A stretch of DNA of 64,000 nt from Begonia masoniana (GCA_022432975.1 CM039511.1:17882557-17946556); one strand, 5' to 3'; counted from the stretch's first letter, positions 34,853-47,294 are shown. Notes: generated from the letters alone by a model not told the origin. Numbers and translations are program-made.

Positions 34853-36058
34853 ATGGATGCTGAATTAAGTAAATCGGTTAGCTTGACTAACGCCATGAAA
34901 TTTCGAAATCAAGAGTGTAAAGAGAAGTTTGAGCAAGATTTGCGCAAACGCTCAGTTAGTCATGGTATGATTTTCAAATTTACAAGTTGGGAGTCGTTGG
35001 GGGTCAAAGATATGTTTGACACCATCGGCCTGGGCGGGGTCAATGCATTCAGTGGCAATTTTTGCGAGAGAATAGTTCACTTGTTCTACGCAAAATTGAC
35101 AGCGTCTGGAAGAAATAGAGTTTTGACTGGTTTGAAGACGTACGTCCTTGGTAGGGAGTTTATGATACGTCCAGAGCTAGTGAACTCAATGCGCCATAGA
35201 AGGGGCAGAGCAATATTACCATGCTTCTCGAAACTGCCCTTTTGTCACATTGCCCGAGAAAGTAGAGTTCCTACGGGGAATTCATATCAATTCTAATATC
35301 GAGGTGTTCGTCAAGCCACGAACCAGAGAACTGAATATTAGAGGTCAGGTTCTTCGCAACATGCTAGCGCACACCTTTCTGCCGCGAGAGGAACATCGAA
35401 ATCTCGTGAGCTGCATGGACCTTTATGTCATGGAGAAGTTGTGCAACGGGAAGCCTTTACCCCGGCTTTTTGATTTTAAGTCACATGCGTGAGGTCGGGC
35501 GGGCACCCAGGACGAATCTCCCGTACAGGCCATTGATTATGAAGATCATTGATCAAGTTGAGCTTCAGATACCGGTTGGCGAGCCGAGAATAGTTCAAAG
35601 GCCAACCGACGTATTCAACACCTCGCATTTGATGAAAATGGGCTTCATGGAAGTCGATGGCACTTGGGTGCTCAAGAGAGATCAGACGGCATCCACCTCT
35701 CGGGCAGTGCCGATGGAGGAGACCACATCGCTGCCATTGGCCCCTCAGGACGTGGATGGGGCACAAGGCAGTATCTGCAGCAGCTGTATCAGATGCAGCA
35801 GATGCACCAGCAGTAGATGGCTCAGATGCAGCATACGCAGTACCAGCAGATGCAGTAGACGCAGCATACGCAGTAACAACAGATGTATCAAATGCAGCAG
35901 ACGCACCAACAGCACCTGCATCAGGTACTGGAGATATAGCAGAGCCAGCAGCGGGACATCCAGCACCTCATAGGCAGAGTCGATGAACTGGATGCGAGTG
36001 TCAAGAATTGGATGGGGCACCTTAGCCTCGACGAAGACGATGATGACCCACCATCGTA
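34853..36058 (+). pseudogene. second MULE gene, 'putative plant transposon protein'-like domain with Gln-rich tail
   Basis: ATG at 34853, 88 bp inside the left TIR. Three frames join: 34853-~35235 (SWESLGVKDMFDTIGL, RIVHLFYAKLTAS, YVLGREFMIRPELVNSM), ~35235-35460 (EKVEFLRGIHINS, IRGQVLRNMLAHTFLPREEH, SCMDLYVMEKLCNGKPL), and 35470-35750 (HMREVGRAPRTNLPYRPLIM, FMEVDGTWVLKRD). A CAG-rich Gln/Met/His tail (35770-35940) has in-frame TAGs where CAG is expected. It ends with RVDELDASVKNWMGHL and an acidic tail, stop 36056-36058. The fold resembles the N-terminal domain of envelope-like proteins of SIRE elements, including the one at 44635-45606. Biochemical function unknown. It might be a captured gene rather than an ancestral MULE gene. 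Confidence 0.75.
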
Positions 36059-36359
36059 GTTTAGTTTAGTTTTGTGATGTAAATTTCGTGAATACTAAAA
36101 TTAAATAAATAATTACAATTTCAATCACATTTTAGAAATAAATTATTTGAATACTTGAATTAAATAAATTAAAAATAAACATTTATTTAAATGAATTAAT
36201 ACGTAAAGAATAAATGCATAATGAAAGAATGAATAAATAAAAAAATAAGGTTTTTTTTTTTAATTTAAACTCCAAAGTTTGGGGTTTAAATTAAAAAAAA
36301 AAACTTAAAAAAAATTATTAAATGGTATATTAAAAAAAATTACAAATTTCTGCCACGAC
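36059..36359. other. AT-rich spacer between the two convergent MULE genes
   Basis: A/T-rich with poly-A and poly-T runs (36250-36310) and no coding content; probably the 3' ends of both genes. Confidence 0.5.
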
Positions 36360-37812
36360 TACGTGTCGAAGATTTTTGCGTCCTGTCAAATGTCCTACTG
36401 CCGACATATACGACAACGCACAATTGAGTTCCTCATACTAACTCTTGAGCTTGAATGTTCTTCGGCATCTTGCACTTTTGTCTTTTTCGGCCTACCAAGT
36501 TGACACTTTCTTTTTAGCAGGAGGATTTCGTTCATACCTTCTACGAGCGGGCACATTATTTGGTCGTTGATGGGACGAATATAGTGTGAGTACATCTGCA
36601 GGTATCTTGCCATGTCATAGCATGCATTCACGTAGTCTTCTGGCACGACTCTTATCCAGTACATGCAAGGAATGAAATGGACACACGGGATTCCTGTAAG
36701 CTCCCTACTTGGTACAGTTGCACACATCCAAACTCATGTCGACAATGAATTGTTCGTATCCATTGCTGACTTGAAATCGTGTAGCTCGTGCAAACGTTCC
36801 ATTTCAATTTCTAGATGCACTCTTTAGCTTCTCAAGCTTTGTCCTTATCTTGGGACATAGGATGTCGATTAAATAGGCCAGCTTCTCATATTTCTTCACG
36901 ATGTGAGTCATTAAGCACTTTCGGATCATCTCAAACATGATGAGGATCGGTTTGTCCCTGATTGGCAAAAGAAGTGCATTGAATGACTTGCACAAGTTAT
37001 TCAATTCCACTTTGCACTTGGGATTTGAAGAAAAGACATAACTAGCCCAATATTTCGGCTCTTCTGCTCAAAGCCATCCGTGGGCTTTCGGACTTAGCAG
37101 GTATAATTTCCGCATTTCATGCTCGAAATGGGCCTCCGTGGGTGCCCTGGCTGCATTCCACATCGCATCTCTATATGCTTTACCCCAAAAATGGTTTTTG
37201 AAATTCGCATACATATGCCGGAAGTAGAATTGGTGTTCAGCATGTTCTAATTGTTCTCGAACAGCTCTCTGTAACCCCTGTTATTAGAACAAAAAACAGC
37301 ATCAATAAAACAATATTACTACCACAACGCCCCAAAATTTGAAATAATATATCAAAATGCATTATACTTTTTGTCGATCTGAAACAAGTGTCCAACCACA
37401 GCCCGATTTAGTGTTTAGGTCATGCTTTAATATTTACAAAAACCATGTCCATGAGTCCGCACACTCAGATTCGACGTTGGCAACAGCAACGGGATATATT
37501 CCATCGTTGCCATCAATACTTACGACTGTGAGTAGTTGCCCGTACTGTTCGTCGCACTTCCCTTCGTTGAGGGTTCGAGATATGCTTCTTGCTCATGTGG
37601 CAAGACTGGGTGAAATATCGACGGTGAAGTCCTTCCTCACTGTCTCGATAATAGAAGGGATGTCCCAGATATGGTGACTTTTGAACCTGTCTAAATAATG
37701 TTTCGCCACTCATTTTGCTGAAGTGTGTCGATTCTCAACTATCCTTGAACAGCCGTGAGAGTCGATCAAACTTTTTTATTTGAAACGTATGCTCATCTTG
37801 TGATGCGCCTTG
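36360..37812 (-). pseudogene. MULE transposase, DDE core to SWIM zinc finger
   Basis: Minus-strand fragments in order. The rest of the DNA-binding region has TFQIKKFDRLSRLFKDS and SKKHISNPQRREVRRTVRAT. The DDE-core start has SIDGNDGIYPVAVANVESEC and SWTWFL, with TLVSDRQK after a break. Then HMYANFKNHFWGKAYRDAMW, PKYWASYVFSSNPKCKVE, LNNLCKSFNALLLPIRDKPI, and the SWIM finger (C-N-C near 36720 and C-V-H in TGIPCVHFIPC). The C-terminus has PEDYVNACYDMARYLQ, HYIRPINDQIMCP and GRPKK. Stops and frameshifts are frequent. MULE transposases cut and paste the element by its TIRs. Confidence 0.88.
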
Positions 37813-37818
37813 GACCCG

Positions 37819-38138
37819 TGTGATCTCTCGCTCAACGGGATCAAGGAACATGCGGAAGCAACAAACAATTCAGCAAACTCGTTGTTCTCGGGTTTATTCG
37901 AAAACAACCAAAAATAACCAGAACAAAAGACGAAAATGGAATGGAGGGTGGAATAGAAGTGGGTTCGAGTAAAACCTGGTGGTGAATACTCAAAGGACTC
38001 TGATGAGATGAATAGAGCGTGGTGGAAGCCACTGCTGGTCCGTTTAGCAATCTCAGCACTGTCAAGGTGGAAACTGCTTCGTCGGAACAACCGTGAGGAT
38101 AACTTCGGATATGACACACCGAAGGAACCGAGTTAGGA
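37819..38138. other. unassigned insert next to an LTR in the MULE transposase
   Basis: Starts TGTGATCTCTCGCTC directly at the transposase break. It does not look like transposase and differs from the other LTR starts. Either the true start of the interrupting LTR or a separate small insert. No recognisable protein; the long minus-strand ORFs here have no domain. Confidence 0.35.
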
Positions 38139-40889
38139 TGTTACGCACCTAATATGTGTTTATTTCCCGAATCATTTTGCAAGATTGATTTAATATTAAT
38201 ACAATATGTGTTTTGTTGGAAAACAAACTAATGTATAACTAAGCAAAACACTAAGTTTGAAATGCATTGAAGGGCAAATTGGAGAGAAATTAAGGTTGGT
38301 GGGAGATAGCCAGTGGATAATTGACACTTGGCAACTTGTTGAGGAAGCTAAGTTCTTCCTCCTACGTGAAATTCTCATTTCTCTTCTCTGTTTCTTGTTT
38401 TTCTCGTTGTTTTCTCTCTTTCTGGCGATTTCAACCTTTCCAAAAGAATTCAATTCTCCTGTCTTCTCCAGTAAAGGTAATCATCTGCTAAGTTAGCAAG
38501 TTTGGAAAAGTGAAAATGTGAGTTTTGTGGAAGTTTAAAGTTTCGATATTTTGTGAAAAACCTCACTGTTTTTGGATGAAAACACTTTGTTGTTTTCTAA
38601 GAGTTTGAAAGGAGTTGCTGCTGATTCTACCAAGTTATTAGTTAGCATTTGCAGCTTGTTTATTTTCCTTACGTGCATGTACAGGTTTGTGCATTACCAA
38701 GACGATCAAGAACATCAACTTTGCAGCAAATAGGTAAGTTCATATTCATAGGTTGGCCCTTAAGGCTCTACATCACGGAGACTCTAGGATTTTACTACTG
38801 TTGGGAGGTTTCGGGTAGATAAGTTGAAGTTATATTCCGAGTTGTCTGTTTTTCCTTTAGGTTCTGTTGTGTAATTTCTGCTGTCTGCTGTTTTAATTGT
38901 AAGCACTGAAAATGTTCATGCATACACGATTTTCTGAAAGTTCATGCAAAACTGTTTTCTGTACACGGTTTTGAAGTTAAGCAAGATAAAATCTGACTGA
39001 AATGAACCGGTTAAGTGCGGGACGGGGACTGACCCACTGTTACTGTACTGTTATATATACGTATACTGTATTACTGTATGTGCCTCTCACTGATTTTACT
39101 GATTGTCAGTTCACCTATAACCCCCACTTATACCCCTTTGCCACTGAAATGTAATGTACTATACTGTCATCGTATTTCTGAAAGTCCATGCATAGCATAC
39201 GCATCACTGCATTTATATATGTTCTTACTGAGTTTTAGACTCATAGGTGAACTCCCTGATGTAGGTACTGAACCCGAAAATAAGGACTTTGTGCCTCAGT
39301 CTGATGAATAGGTTGCTGGTGGTTCGAGCTCTCGGGGTGGTTGCTGCAGCCAGACATAGTTTTCTGTCTTGAGGTTTAAGTCTTTACAGTAAAGTTCATA
39401 TATGTAAACTCTTCTGGAATTCTGGTGTTTTGTTTTAAAACTCTATTATAGTCCTGTGTTTTGTTTAAAAACTCTGCTGGGAATTTTGTAATTTATAGGT
39501 TCTGTTGTTGATGTATTTAAAACCTCTGTATTTGAGAGTTTAATTTATGTTCTGAAGTATTCTGGAATTGTTTGAAATATTTTCTCCTTTAGGATGTGCA
39601 TGGATTATCTCTGATTTTAGAGCCATCCAAGCAATCTGTTTCCTTAAAATTCTGTCGTGTTTCCCTAATATGCCCAAAATCATGTTTTGAATCATTTTCT
39701 GAAGTTTGAAGCTTTCATACCTTCTGTTTTCACAACTTTTGTATTTTATGGATTCCTGTTAAAAGTTGTCAATTTTGTCTTTAAACTCTACATCCACCGG
39801 TTACTGTTCATTTTTGCCTACATCCACCGGTTACTGTTCATTTTTGCCTACATCCACCGCTGCCTGTTTCTCTTTAAAACTTCATCCACCGTTGCCTTAT
39901 AATTTATATCCACCGATCGTCACTGTTCATTTTTGCCTACATCCACCGGTTACTGTTCATTTCTGCCTACATCCACCGGTTACTGTTTATTTTTGCCTAC
40001 ATCCACCGGTTACTGTTCATTTTTGCCTACATCCACCGCTGCCTGTTTCTCTTTAAAACTTCATCCACCGTTGCCTTATAATTTATATCCACCGATCGTC
40101 ACTGTTCATTTCTGCCTACATCCACTGGTTACTGTTCATTTTTGCCTACATCCACCGCTGCCTGTTTCTCTTTAAAACTTCATCCACCGTTGCCTTATAA
40201 TTTATATCCACCGATCGTCACTGTTCATTTCTGCCTACATCCACCGGTTACTGTTCATTTTTGCCTACATCCACCGCTGCCTATTTCGCTTTAAAATTTC
40301 ATCCACCGTTGCCTTACAATTTATACCCACCGATCGTCACTGATCATTTCTGATTACATCCACCGTCGATCACTGTTCATCTTTTGTCTTATCTGAATTC
40401 ACCGTTGCCTTTTTTTTCTTTTTAACTAAGTCTTCCGCCTAAGCCTTCCGCCAATATTTCCAGTAATACTCTGTCATTCCTGTCTGTTTATTTCTCTATC
40501 TGCTTACTTTATCGTTCACCTCTGTTTCCTGTTTTTTTTTACCATTTTCTTCTCATATGTTTTGCTGCACTCTTCAAGTCCACCTTGCCCAATATCTTAG
40601 ATGTCCAAAGTTTTAATTTACTTCTGTCTTCCTGTTTTCTTCAGTCTATTATTTCTGTGGTTCAAAAATAAACGTGTCTTCTGATTCTGTTTTAAGTATT
40701 TTGTAATTCATCCTGTAGTTTGGTTTTGACTGTTTTCTTTCCCGTTATGATTTCTACTCCAGAGAATACTCTCTCTCTCTGTCAATGTTTTAAAAGCATA
40801 ATGTTCAAAAAAAAAATAATAGTCTCGTTTTCTGTAAAATGTCTAGAGTGATGGCTCCTCGGATCCCGATCGGGTCGGGGGCTGTCACA
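38139..40889 (+). mobile_element. gypsy-like solo LTR interrupting the MULE transposase (left edge uncertain)
   Basis: Ends GGGTCGGGGGCTGTCACA at 40889, right where the transposase frame resumes. The left edge is TGTTACGCACC at 38139 or TGTGATC at 37819; the latter fits the coding break better, with ACCC repeated within two bases of both ends (37814-37817, 40892-40895). It shares the AGGTAAGTTCATATTCATAGG and GGCTCTACATCAC region with other plus-oriented LTRs. Contains a 30-bp minisatellite. No internal coding domain. Confidence 0.75.
39785..40400 (+). repeat. 30-bp minisatellite with higher-order structure
   Basis: Units of CTACATCCACCGGTTACTGT then TCATTTTTGC, alternating with variants (CATCCACCGCTGCCTGTTTC, CATCCACCGTTGCCTTATAA, ATATCCACCGATCGTCACTG), repeating as a larger block three to four times. 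Reverse complement gives GTAACCGGTGGATG, the second half of the core seen in other LTRs. Confidence 0.88.
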
Positions 40890-40890
40890 T

Positions 40891-41327
40891 AACCCATAAC
40901 GCATCATCTTGCATCAACGAAACATGTAGTCGCCACCCACATCCACTTTCACACTTAGCCGTCAGTCCACTCCTTTCACTTTTAGTGAATTTTATATCAT
41001 AACCGTTTTCTAAAGAATATTTTTGTATTTCATCTTTAATTTCTTCTACAAAACCATATTTTCTACCCAAAAAAAATCCACTAGAGATTTGTTCTCTTAC
41101 CAGTCTACTTTTCACCTCCTCGTCATCTGAGCCGATCAGTGTTCGAAGCTCATCATCCAGCGTTTTTGAGGTTTAATAGTCGAATATTTCTTCATTTGAA
41201 TCTGGGTGATCGAATGCTCATAGATCACCATATGCAGGTGTGTTGTCCCAATAACAATCCATTTCGGCATCACCAGTTGATCTCTCGTCTAAATCAATCG
41301 ATCTACTTGAATCGGAATCCATTGTCA
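40891..41327 (-). pseudogene. MULE transposase N-terminus and DNA-binding domain
   Basis: ATG at 41325-41327 (MDSDSSRSIDLDERSTGDAE), ~285 bp inside the right TIR. Stops lie in frame near 41210 and 41175. The best open part (40885-41115) holds the MuDR-type DNA-binding domain: REQISSGFFLGRKYGFVEEI, YDIKFTKSERSGLTAKC, CGWRLHVSLMQDDALWVM. The reading resumes at ~37812 after the LTR insertion (VQGASQDEHTFQIKKF). Confidence 0.85.
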
Positions 41328-41611
41328 TTACGAAAAAAAATTTAAAACAAAGTTAATAAAATACAAAAGTTAAAACGTTGAAAGTACTGATCAGGATAAT
41401 TCCCAGGAAAGATTGCTATTGACAATCTCCTTAGACAAAATTTCCTTTCCAAGTAAGTTCCCAAGAAAGGCTGGAGGGTCACTAACGGTCCTCTTAAATT
41501 CTAGTCTCCTAGACAGAGCTTAGTTACACAGTACAATAACTCACTTACACAGATGAGATCCAATTAAGTACAGTATAATAGATAAATAACTAAAAATCAA
41601 AAAATAAAATT
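41328..41611. other. MULE transposase 5' region between ATG and TIR
   Basis: Noncoding, A/T-rich; contains AATTCCCAGGAAAG and TAAGTTCCCAAGAAAGG direct repeats near 41398-41470. Likely 5' UTR or intron of the transposase gene. Confidence 0.45.
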
Positions 41612-41818
41612 CCATACCTAGCCGATGAACGCGGAGTAATATCGCCGGAGAGAGTAAAAATTTGTCACTTACATAGAGTAAAATATTAAATCATTAAAAA
41701 ATAATGATAATAATAATATCCATATTATTTTAAATTTCGTAAAGTAATTGAAAAAAAGAAAATAAAAATAAAAATTTCATATCTAGTGGTTGAACGCCGA
41801 GAAATATCTGTAGGATCG
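41612..41818 (-). repeat. right TIR of the MULE, inner part
   Basis: Reverse complement of ~34585-34764 (CCTAGC, GAACGCGGAGTAATATCGCC, ATATCCATATTATTTTAAA, TAGTGGTTGAACGCCGAGAA). Cut at 41818 by the SIRE element; ATATC at 41814-41818 is the duplicated target. Confidence 0.9.
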
Positions 41819-43215
41819 TAATTGTCTAAGAGGGGGGTGAATTAGACTTTTTAATGTTAATTTTGAGTCTAACCAATTTCTCTCTTGTATTAAACTTCTA
41901 GGTTAATTATAAACAAACAAGTAAAATAGAGTGAAAGAGAGAGAAATTTGACACTATGACTTTTACGTGGTTCGGCCAAAACTTGCCTACCTCCACACTT
42001 CAAGGTTTTTTCCCCTTGAAGATTCTTAACCTCTCCTTAACGAGAATCCGAGATCGAGCTTCACGGGCGTCGATCTACAGCTTTACAATTCTGGAATGAA
42101 CTTCACGGGAGTCAATCCACTGCCTTTCAGGTTTTACAGATTTGAGTGAATGAACACAACAAACTATAAACTCTCAAAACAAATTCTCAAGTTTAGGAAT
42201 CGAGAGATGTATATGAAAAAATACAGAGTATGATAAATCGCACGTTAGGGCTCAAAGCTAATTTTCGCAAAAGTTCTTTTCTTCGTGCTTATTCTTTGGC
42301 TTAAATACTCTGACTGAATTTTTTTTGCTTCACAGAGTTGAATGCTTCTTTCTACTAATGAAAAAATATTACCGTTGGAAAGCATCCGTACTGAAGCAGA
42401 TATCCGTTGCATTTGAGATTGTTGTTTGTCGTTGCCATTAATGTTCTGGAGTTAAGGCTGAAAACGACGTCACTATAGCTTCGCGGTTGTTTTGAATTCT
42501 GGCGGAAGATCATGTTGTTTTAGTCTTGAACCGCCATCGGTGGATGCAACTTCAAAATGTTGAACCGGCATAGGATGATGAATCTTTAAACGCTGAACCG
42601 GTGTCGGATGATGCAACTTTAAAATGTTGAACCGGCATCAGATGAGAAAACGCTATCCTGCTTGAACCGGTATCGGATGAAGAAGTTTTAGACGTCTTCC
42701 ACCTTTGTCGTTTAGTGAGTGTAGGATGTCTTATTGAAGTCTTCCGCCCTTGTCGTCTAGCGAACGTAGGATATCTTCATTTTTCTCATCCGCCTTTGTC
42801 GTTTAGTGAGCGTAGGATGTCTTATTGAAGTCTTCCGCCCTTGTCGTCTAGCGAACGTAGGATATCTTCATTTTTCTCATCCGCCTTTGTCGTTTAGTGA
42901 GCGTAAGATGTCTTATTGAAGTCTTCCGCCCTTGTCATCTAGCGAACGTAGGATATCTTCATTTTTCTCATCCGCCTTTGTCGTTTAGTGAGCGGCGGAG
43001 TTCTTCATTTAACTCTGTTAAAAAACTATGCAGCCCTGTACACTTAATCACATGCATTAGATAACTAAAATACCTTTTCCAAGGGCATTTCCAATAGATT
43101 AAACTCCAATGCATAATTCATTATTCTCATTTAATAAACATAATCAAATTATATTACAAACATATAAACACATCATCAAAAACATATTTAGACTTAAACA
43201 CTAATTAAGTCAACA
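41819..43215 (-). repeat. 3' LTR of the SIRE element (1397 bp)
   Basis: TGTAGGATCGTAATTGTC to TAAGTCAACA. Contains ~3 copies of a 91-bp unit (about 42695-42990) with CCTTTGTCGTTTAGTGAGCG then TAGGATGTC, and upstream GAACCGG-type units at 42520-42680. Confidence 0.95.
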
Positions 43216-43554
43216 ATCTCCCCCTTTTTGATGATGACAACCTATAAATTTGATTTAGTATAACTCCCCCATAGCAAATGCATATATTCCAAAAAACAAA
43301 CACAGAGCATACCAGAGTTTCAAAAACAGTCAAAAATATGCATATATCCAGATTTTCAGATTTCCAAAATATGCATACACAAATCATAGTTACTAATTCC
43401 ACATGCATAAATCACCGATCAAATATATTCTCCCCCATTGACATTATCAAAAACAAACAAAGAGACAGCAGAAGCAATGCATTCACCACAAGGGATAGAA
43501 ACATCAGAGAAATGTCATTAGAATATCAATAAACGTGTTTACAAACAAAATCCT

Positions 43555-45606
43555 CTACTTAAAGAAAGCTAAAAAATGAGTCCAGAAAGCTTGGCTAATC
43601 CAAGCGGGCACTTCAAGATCTGAAAGAAAATAAGCATCCACAAGTGCGCAAAGTGAAGCAATAGCGGGAGGAAGTGGTGCTTGATAGATCACTATATCCT
43701 GGCATGGAGAAGGCTCTGGCTGAGGAGCAGTAGATGGAGAGGGTCTTTGATAGACCACCAAATCCAAGCAGGGAGCAAAAATGGCAGAGATTTCTGGAAA
43801 CATTATCATGTCCAGACAAGAAGGATACTCTACAGATGGAGAAGCAGTAAGAGATGCAGCCATAGGATTTGAGGACTCGAAAGAGGGCTCTCGGACAGAA
43901 ATAGCAGCAGAAGGAGAGAATGTCAGCGTAGCTTCCTGAAGATCTAAGGGCAGTAGCCGAGCATCTTCACCTGCCTCTGGACAGAGGATCGGAGGGAGGA
44001 AGTCTTCATAACAAGCCTCTGTGACACAGACTAAATTGGATGGTGCAGATTCGGGTTCGGGATTCAGATTGTCAATAGAGGATCTGAGAGACTCAAGTTC
44101 CTTGGCAACAATGCGTCGGTGACCATCCATTTTCGTTGCCAGCAACTCAAGACCAGTATCCACAGCAATGCTCATGTTCTTTTGGGTCTTGTCAAGCTTG
44201 GCGTCTAGAGATTTTCAAGCTGACAGAGGGCTGACCCTAGACTGTCAATAGAGGCCGTTAAATCATTGTACTGAGCCTCACTCAACGAAAATCTCCGCTG
44301 ATAAGTCAGAGGAGTAGCAGGAGTAACGGATGGAATTGGTGAGGAGACGTGGACAAGTGGAGCTGTTAGGACTAGTGGAGCAGGTTGGACAGGAAGAGGT
44401 GTTAGTAGTGGAGGAGGAAGTGGGACTGGAGGAGGCAGAGAAGGTACCAAAAAAGTAGGTGGAGGAGATGGTTGAGGAACTGAGATGGCCTCAAAAAGAT
44501 GGGCTAGAGAGGATGGAGCAGGGGGTCTTGGCACTGGTGAAGGAAGGTGGGGGCGTGAGACCAGAGAATGAGGAGGGGAAATATCAAATGCAGGGATCTC
44601 TGAGTCACCACCTCCTTCTTGCATTGATGACTCTTCATCCAAAATCAGTTTCCTTTTTCCTTTTTCCTTTTCTGACGGCTGCGACCTTAGCAGCCCTTTG
44701 CTTGGACTGATCCAAAACAAAATTCCCTTGACGGGTTCTCTTAATTCCCATCCTTGACAAAGTGGATTTAGAGTAGTAACTGGATGATTTGAGACAGGAA
44801 TGATCCTCATCCTCAGGAAATTCAACCTCGGACATCTGAAAAATCTTCATGAGAAGGAGGTTATAGGGAAAAGATGTAGACCCTAAAGAAACACACTGAA
44901 TCATCCTTCTCAGAATAATGTATCCTACATCAACCGGGGTCTTTTGAAAGATGGCAAAAAGAACAACCAATTCCATGCTGCTAATATCATCATAATGACC
45001 ACCCTTAGGAATAACATTATAACTGATCATCTGATGGAGAAGTCGAGCTCTAATTGTTAAATGTTTGCTCTTTAAGGAATTGGGAATGTTGTGTGGGTCT
45101 AGGGCAATTTCTTTCAAAAATTGTTTTCCATCGGGAGTTCCAAGAAATGGGGGTTCTAGCCTTGTTGAATAGATTTTGGGATGTTGATCTAGATGAGGAC
45201 TCCCCAGAAGCTCATTTAGGGATTGGGAGGTAAGAACTATGTGTTTTCCATACACATAGCTCGAAATGGTAGATTGGTCAGAAGGATAACTAAGATTGGC
45301 ATAGAACATTCTAATGGCAGTGGGGTAAAAGAAAGATTCAACTTCAAACAACCATATTAAACCAATGTCTGTCAAGGGTGCTACTAAATTTAAATCTACT
45401 AACTCGTCTGGAACAATACCACGACTTGGAATCAACTTCTTATCTTTAAAATCGTCGTGATACCTGGCTTCAGCAGTCTGATTGAGGAAATAGAACGACG
45501 GCCAACTATTTGCACGAGGAATCACAGGAGTTGGACGAGCAGAGACTTTGGCCTTCTTCTTGGCCGGTTCGGAAACTGTACGAGATGATGAAACCAGATG
45601 ATCCAT
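43555..45606 (-). pseudogene. SIRE envelope-like gene
   Basis: ATG at 45604-45606. The first frame (323 codons) begins with a basic Ser/Lys stretch (AKKKAKVSARPTP), then a globular domain typical of SIRE envelope-like ORFs: RYHDDFKDKKLIPSRG, TAIRMFYANLSYP, YVYGKHIVLTSQSLNELLG, LTIRARLLHQMISYNVIPKG, SSMELVVLFAIFQKTPV, STSFPYNLLLMKIF. A frameshift in an A-rich tract (~44640-44660) moves it to a Pro-rich region (PSPPPTFLVPSLPPPVPLPP), then a stop (44205) and a last segment (43555-44175) with a coiled-coil-like LLATKMDGHRRIVAKELESL. No signal peptide or clear membrane anchor is visible. The retroviral-envelope role is an old proposal, not shown. Confidence 0.82.
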
Positions 45607-45916
45607 TGGAAAGATAAGATCGAGAGAGAGAATTGGTAGGGCAGGGGTTTTCAGAAAGAGCGCGAAAGATGAAACGTCTCGGTGAAGAAATAAGAGTTTA
45701 AAAGAAATAAAATACCGCCCGACGTGATGAAGTCACACGTGTAACACCGATATCGTCAGATAGATGACACGTGTTAGCAGATTAGAAAATACATCATCCG
45801 ATGCATAGACATCATCCGGTCAGTGGAGGATACATATCATCCGGTTATCTATATCCACTGATGCCATCAATAAAACAGATCACTCTTTCACAGGAAGACA
45901 TTCCAATAGAAGAGAC
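45607..45916 (-). promoter_or_regulatory. spacer before the envelope-like gene with G-boxes and ATCATCCG motifs
   Basis: About 310 bp between the end of pol and the envelope-like ATG. It has two CACGTG G-boxes (45736-45741, 45768-45773), each inside ACACGTGT-like context, GTGATGAAGTCAC, and four ATCATCCG-type motifs between ~45790 and 45845. It could act as an internal promoter or splice region for the extra gene; this is inference. Confidence 0.45.
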
Positions 45917-47294
45917 TTAGCAATTCTCAAACCGAATGAGACCTAACCTTATTCTTATATTATTGAAGGTCTTTTCATCCAACGGTTTTGTAAAAATATC
46001 GGCCAATTGATCTACAGAATTAAGAAATTCTAAGGATATATCACCTCTTTGAACATGATCACGGATGAAGTGATATATCTTACATGATATGCTTGGTTCT
46101 AGAATGCTGAATAGGATTTTTAGAAATGTTGATAGCACTGGTGTTATCACATCGAATAGGAATCTTATCATGAAATAGATTATAATCTTTCAAAGTCTAT
46201 TTCTTCCAAAGCATTTGTGCACAACAACTGCCTGCAGCAATATATTCACTCTCAGCAGTTGACAATGCAACAGAATTCTGTTTCTTAGAATACCAGGAGA
46301 CTAGAGATTCACCAAGGAACTGACATGTTCCACTGGTGCTTTTCCTATCAACTAGACTACCAGCATAGTCAGAATCTGAGTATCCAATCAGATTAAAAGA
46401 AGTGCCTTTAGGATACCATAAACCAAGATCATAAGTTCCACTCAAATATTTAAATATTCTCTTGACTGCATTTAAGTGGGATTGTTTAGGAGAAGCTTGG
46501 AACCTAGCACATAAACAGACGCTAAAGAGTATATCTGGCCTACTAGCAGTCAGATATAGTAATGATCCAATCATACCACGATATTTTTTAATATCAACAC
46601 TTATTCATTTTTCAACTTTATCCAATTTAGTTGTGGTACTCATAGGAGTCTTGGAAGACTTAGAGGATTCTAATCCAAATTTCTTAAGGAGTTCCTTAAT
46701 ATACTTTTCTTGATAGAAGAAAATTTCATCAGGAGATTGATTGATCTGAAATCCTAAGAAGAATTTTAACTCCCCCATCATACTCATCTCAAATTCACTT
46801 TGCATGAGAGAAGAAAATTCATTACACATGTTGACATTAGTTGATCCAAAAATAATGTCATCGACATAAATTTGAACTAACAGAATGTCATTCTCCTTTT
46901 GCATGGTAAATAGAGTTGAATCTGTATTTCCCTTTTTGAAATTCCTTTCCTCAAGGAAATTCTTCAATCTATCATACCAAGCTCTAGGAGCCTACTTAAG
47001 ACCATAAAGAGCTTTTCTTAATTTGTAGATATGGTCGGGTTTATCAAAAGCTTCAAAACCTAAGAGTTGCTCAACAAAAACTTCTTCATTGATGTAACTA
47101 TTTAAGAATGCACTATTTACATCCATTTGAAAGAGTGTGAAGTTCTTGTAGCAGACAAAGTCTAGGAGCATCCTAATTGACTCTAATCTATCTATAGGGG
47201 CAAATGATTCCTCAAAATCAATACCCTCTTCTTGAGAGTATCCCTTAGCAACTAGTCTAGCCTTGTTTCTAACCACAATCCCATTTTCATCCAA
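45917..47294 (-). pseudogene. SIRE RT and RNase H
   Basis: RT segments: RNKARLVAKGYSQEEGIDFE, FQMDVNSAFLNSYINEEVFV, LRKALYGLK, then (46605-46967) NTDSTLFTMQKENDILLVQI followed by the intact YVDDIIFGS. RNase H (46197-46574): MIGSLLYLTASRPDILFSVC, SDSDYAGSLVDRKSTSGTC, ALSTAESEYIAAGSCCAQML. The last part (45917-46171) has RGDISLEFLNSVDQLADIFT then KPLDEKTF. Breaks lie at ~46990, ~46600, ~46198 and between 46120 and 46197. Confidence 0.92.

Noticed and set aside
39687..40175. Plus-strand ORFs with repeated Ser/Thr/Gly residues
   Set aside because: Translation of the 30-bp LTR minisatellite, no start context or domain.
36395..41327. An active MULE transposase
   Set aside because: Interrupted by an LTR of about 3 kb and by multiple stops and shifts.
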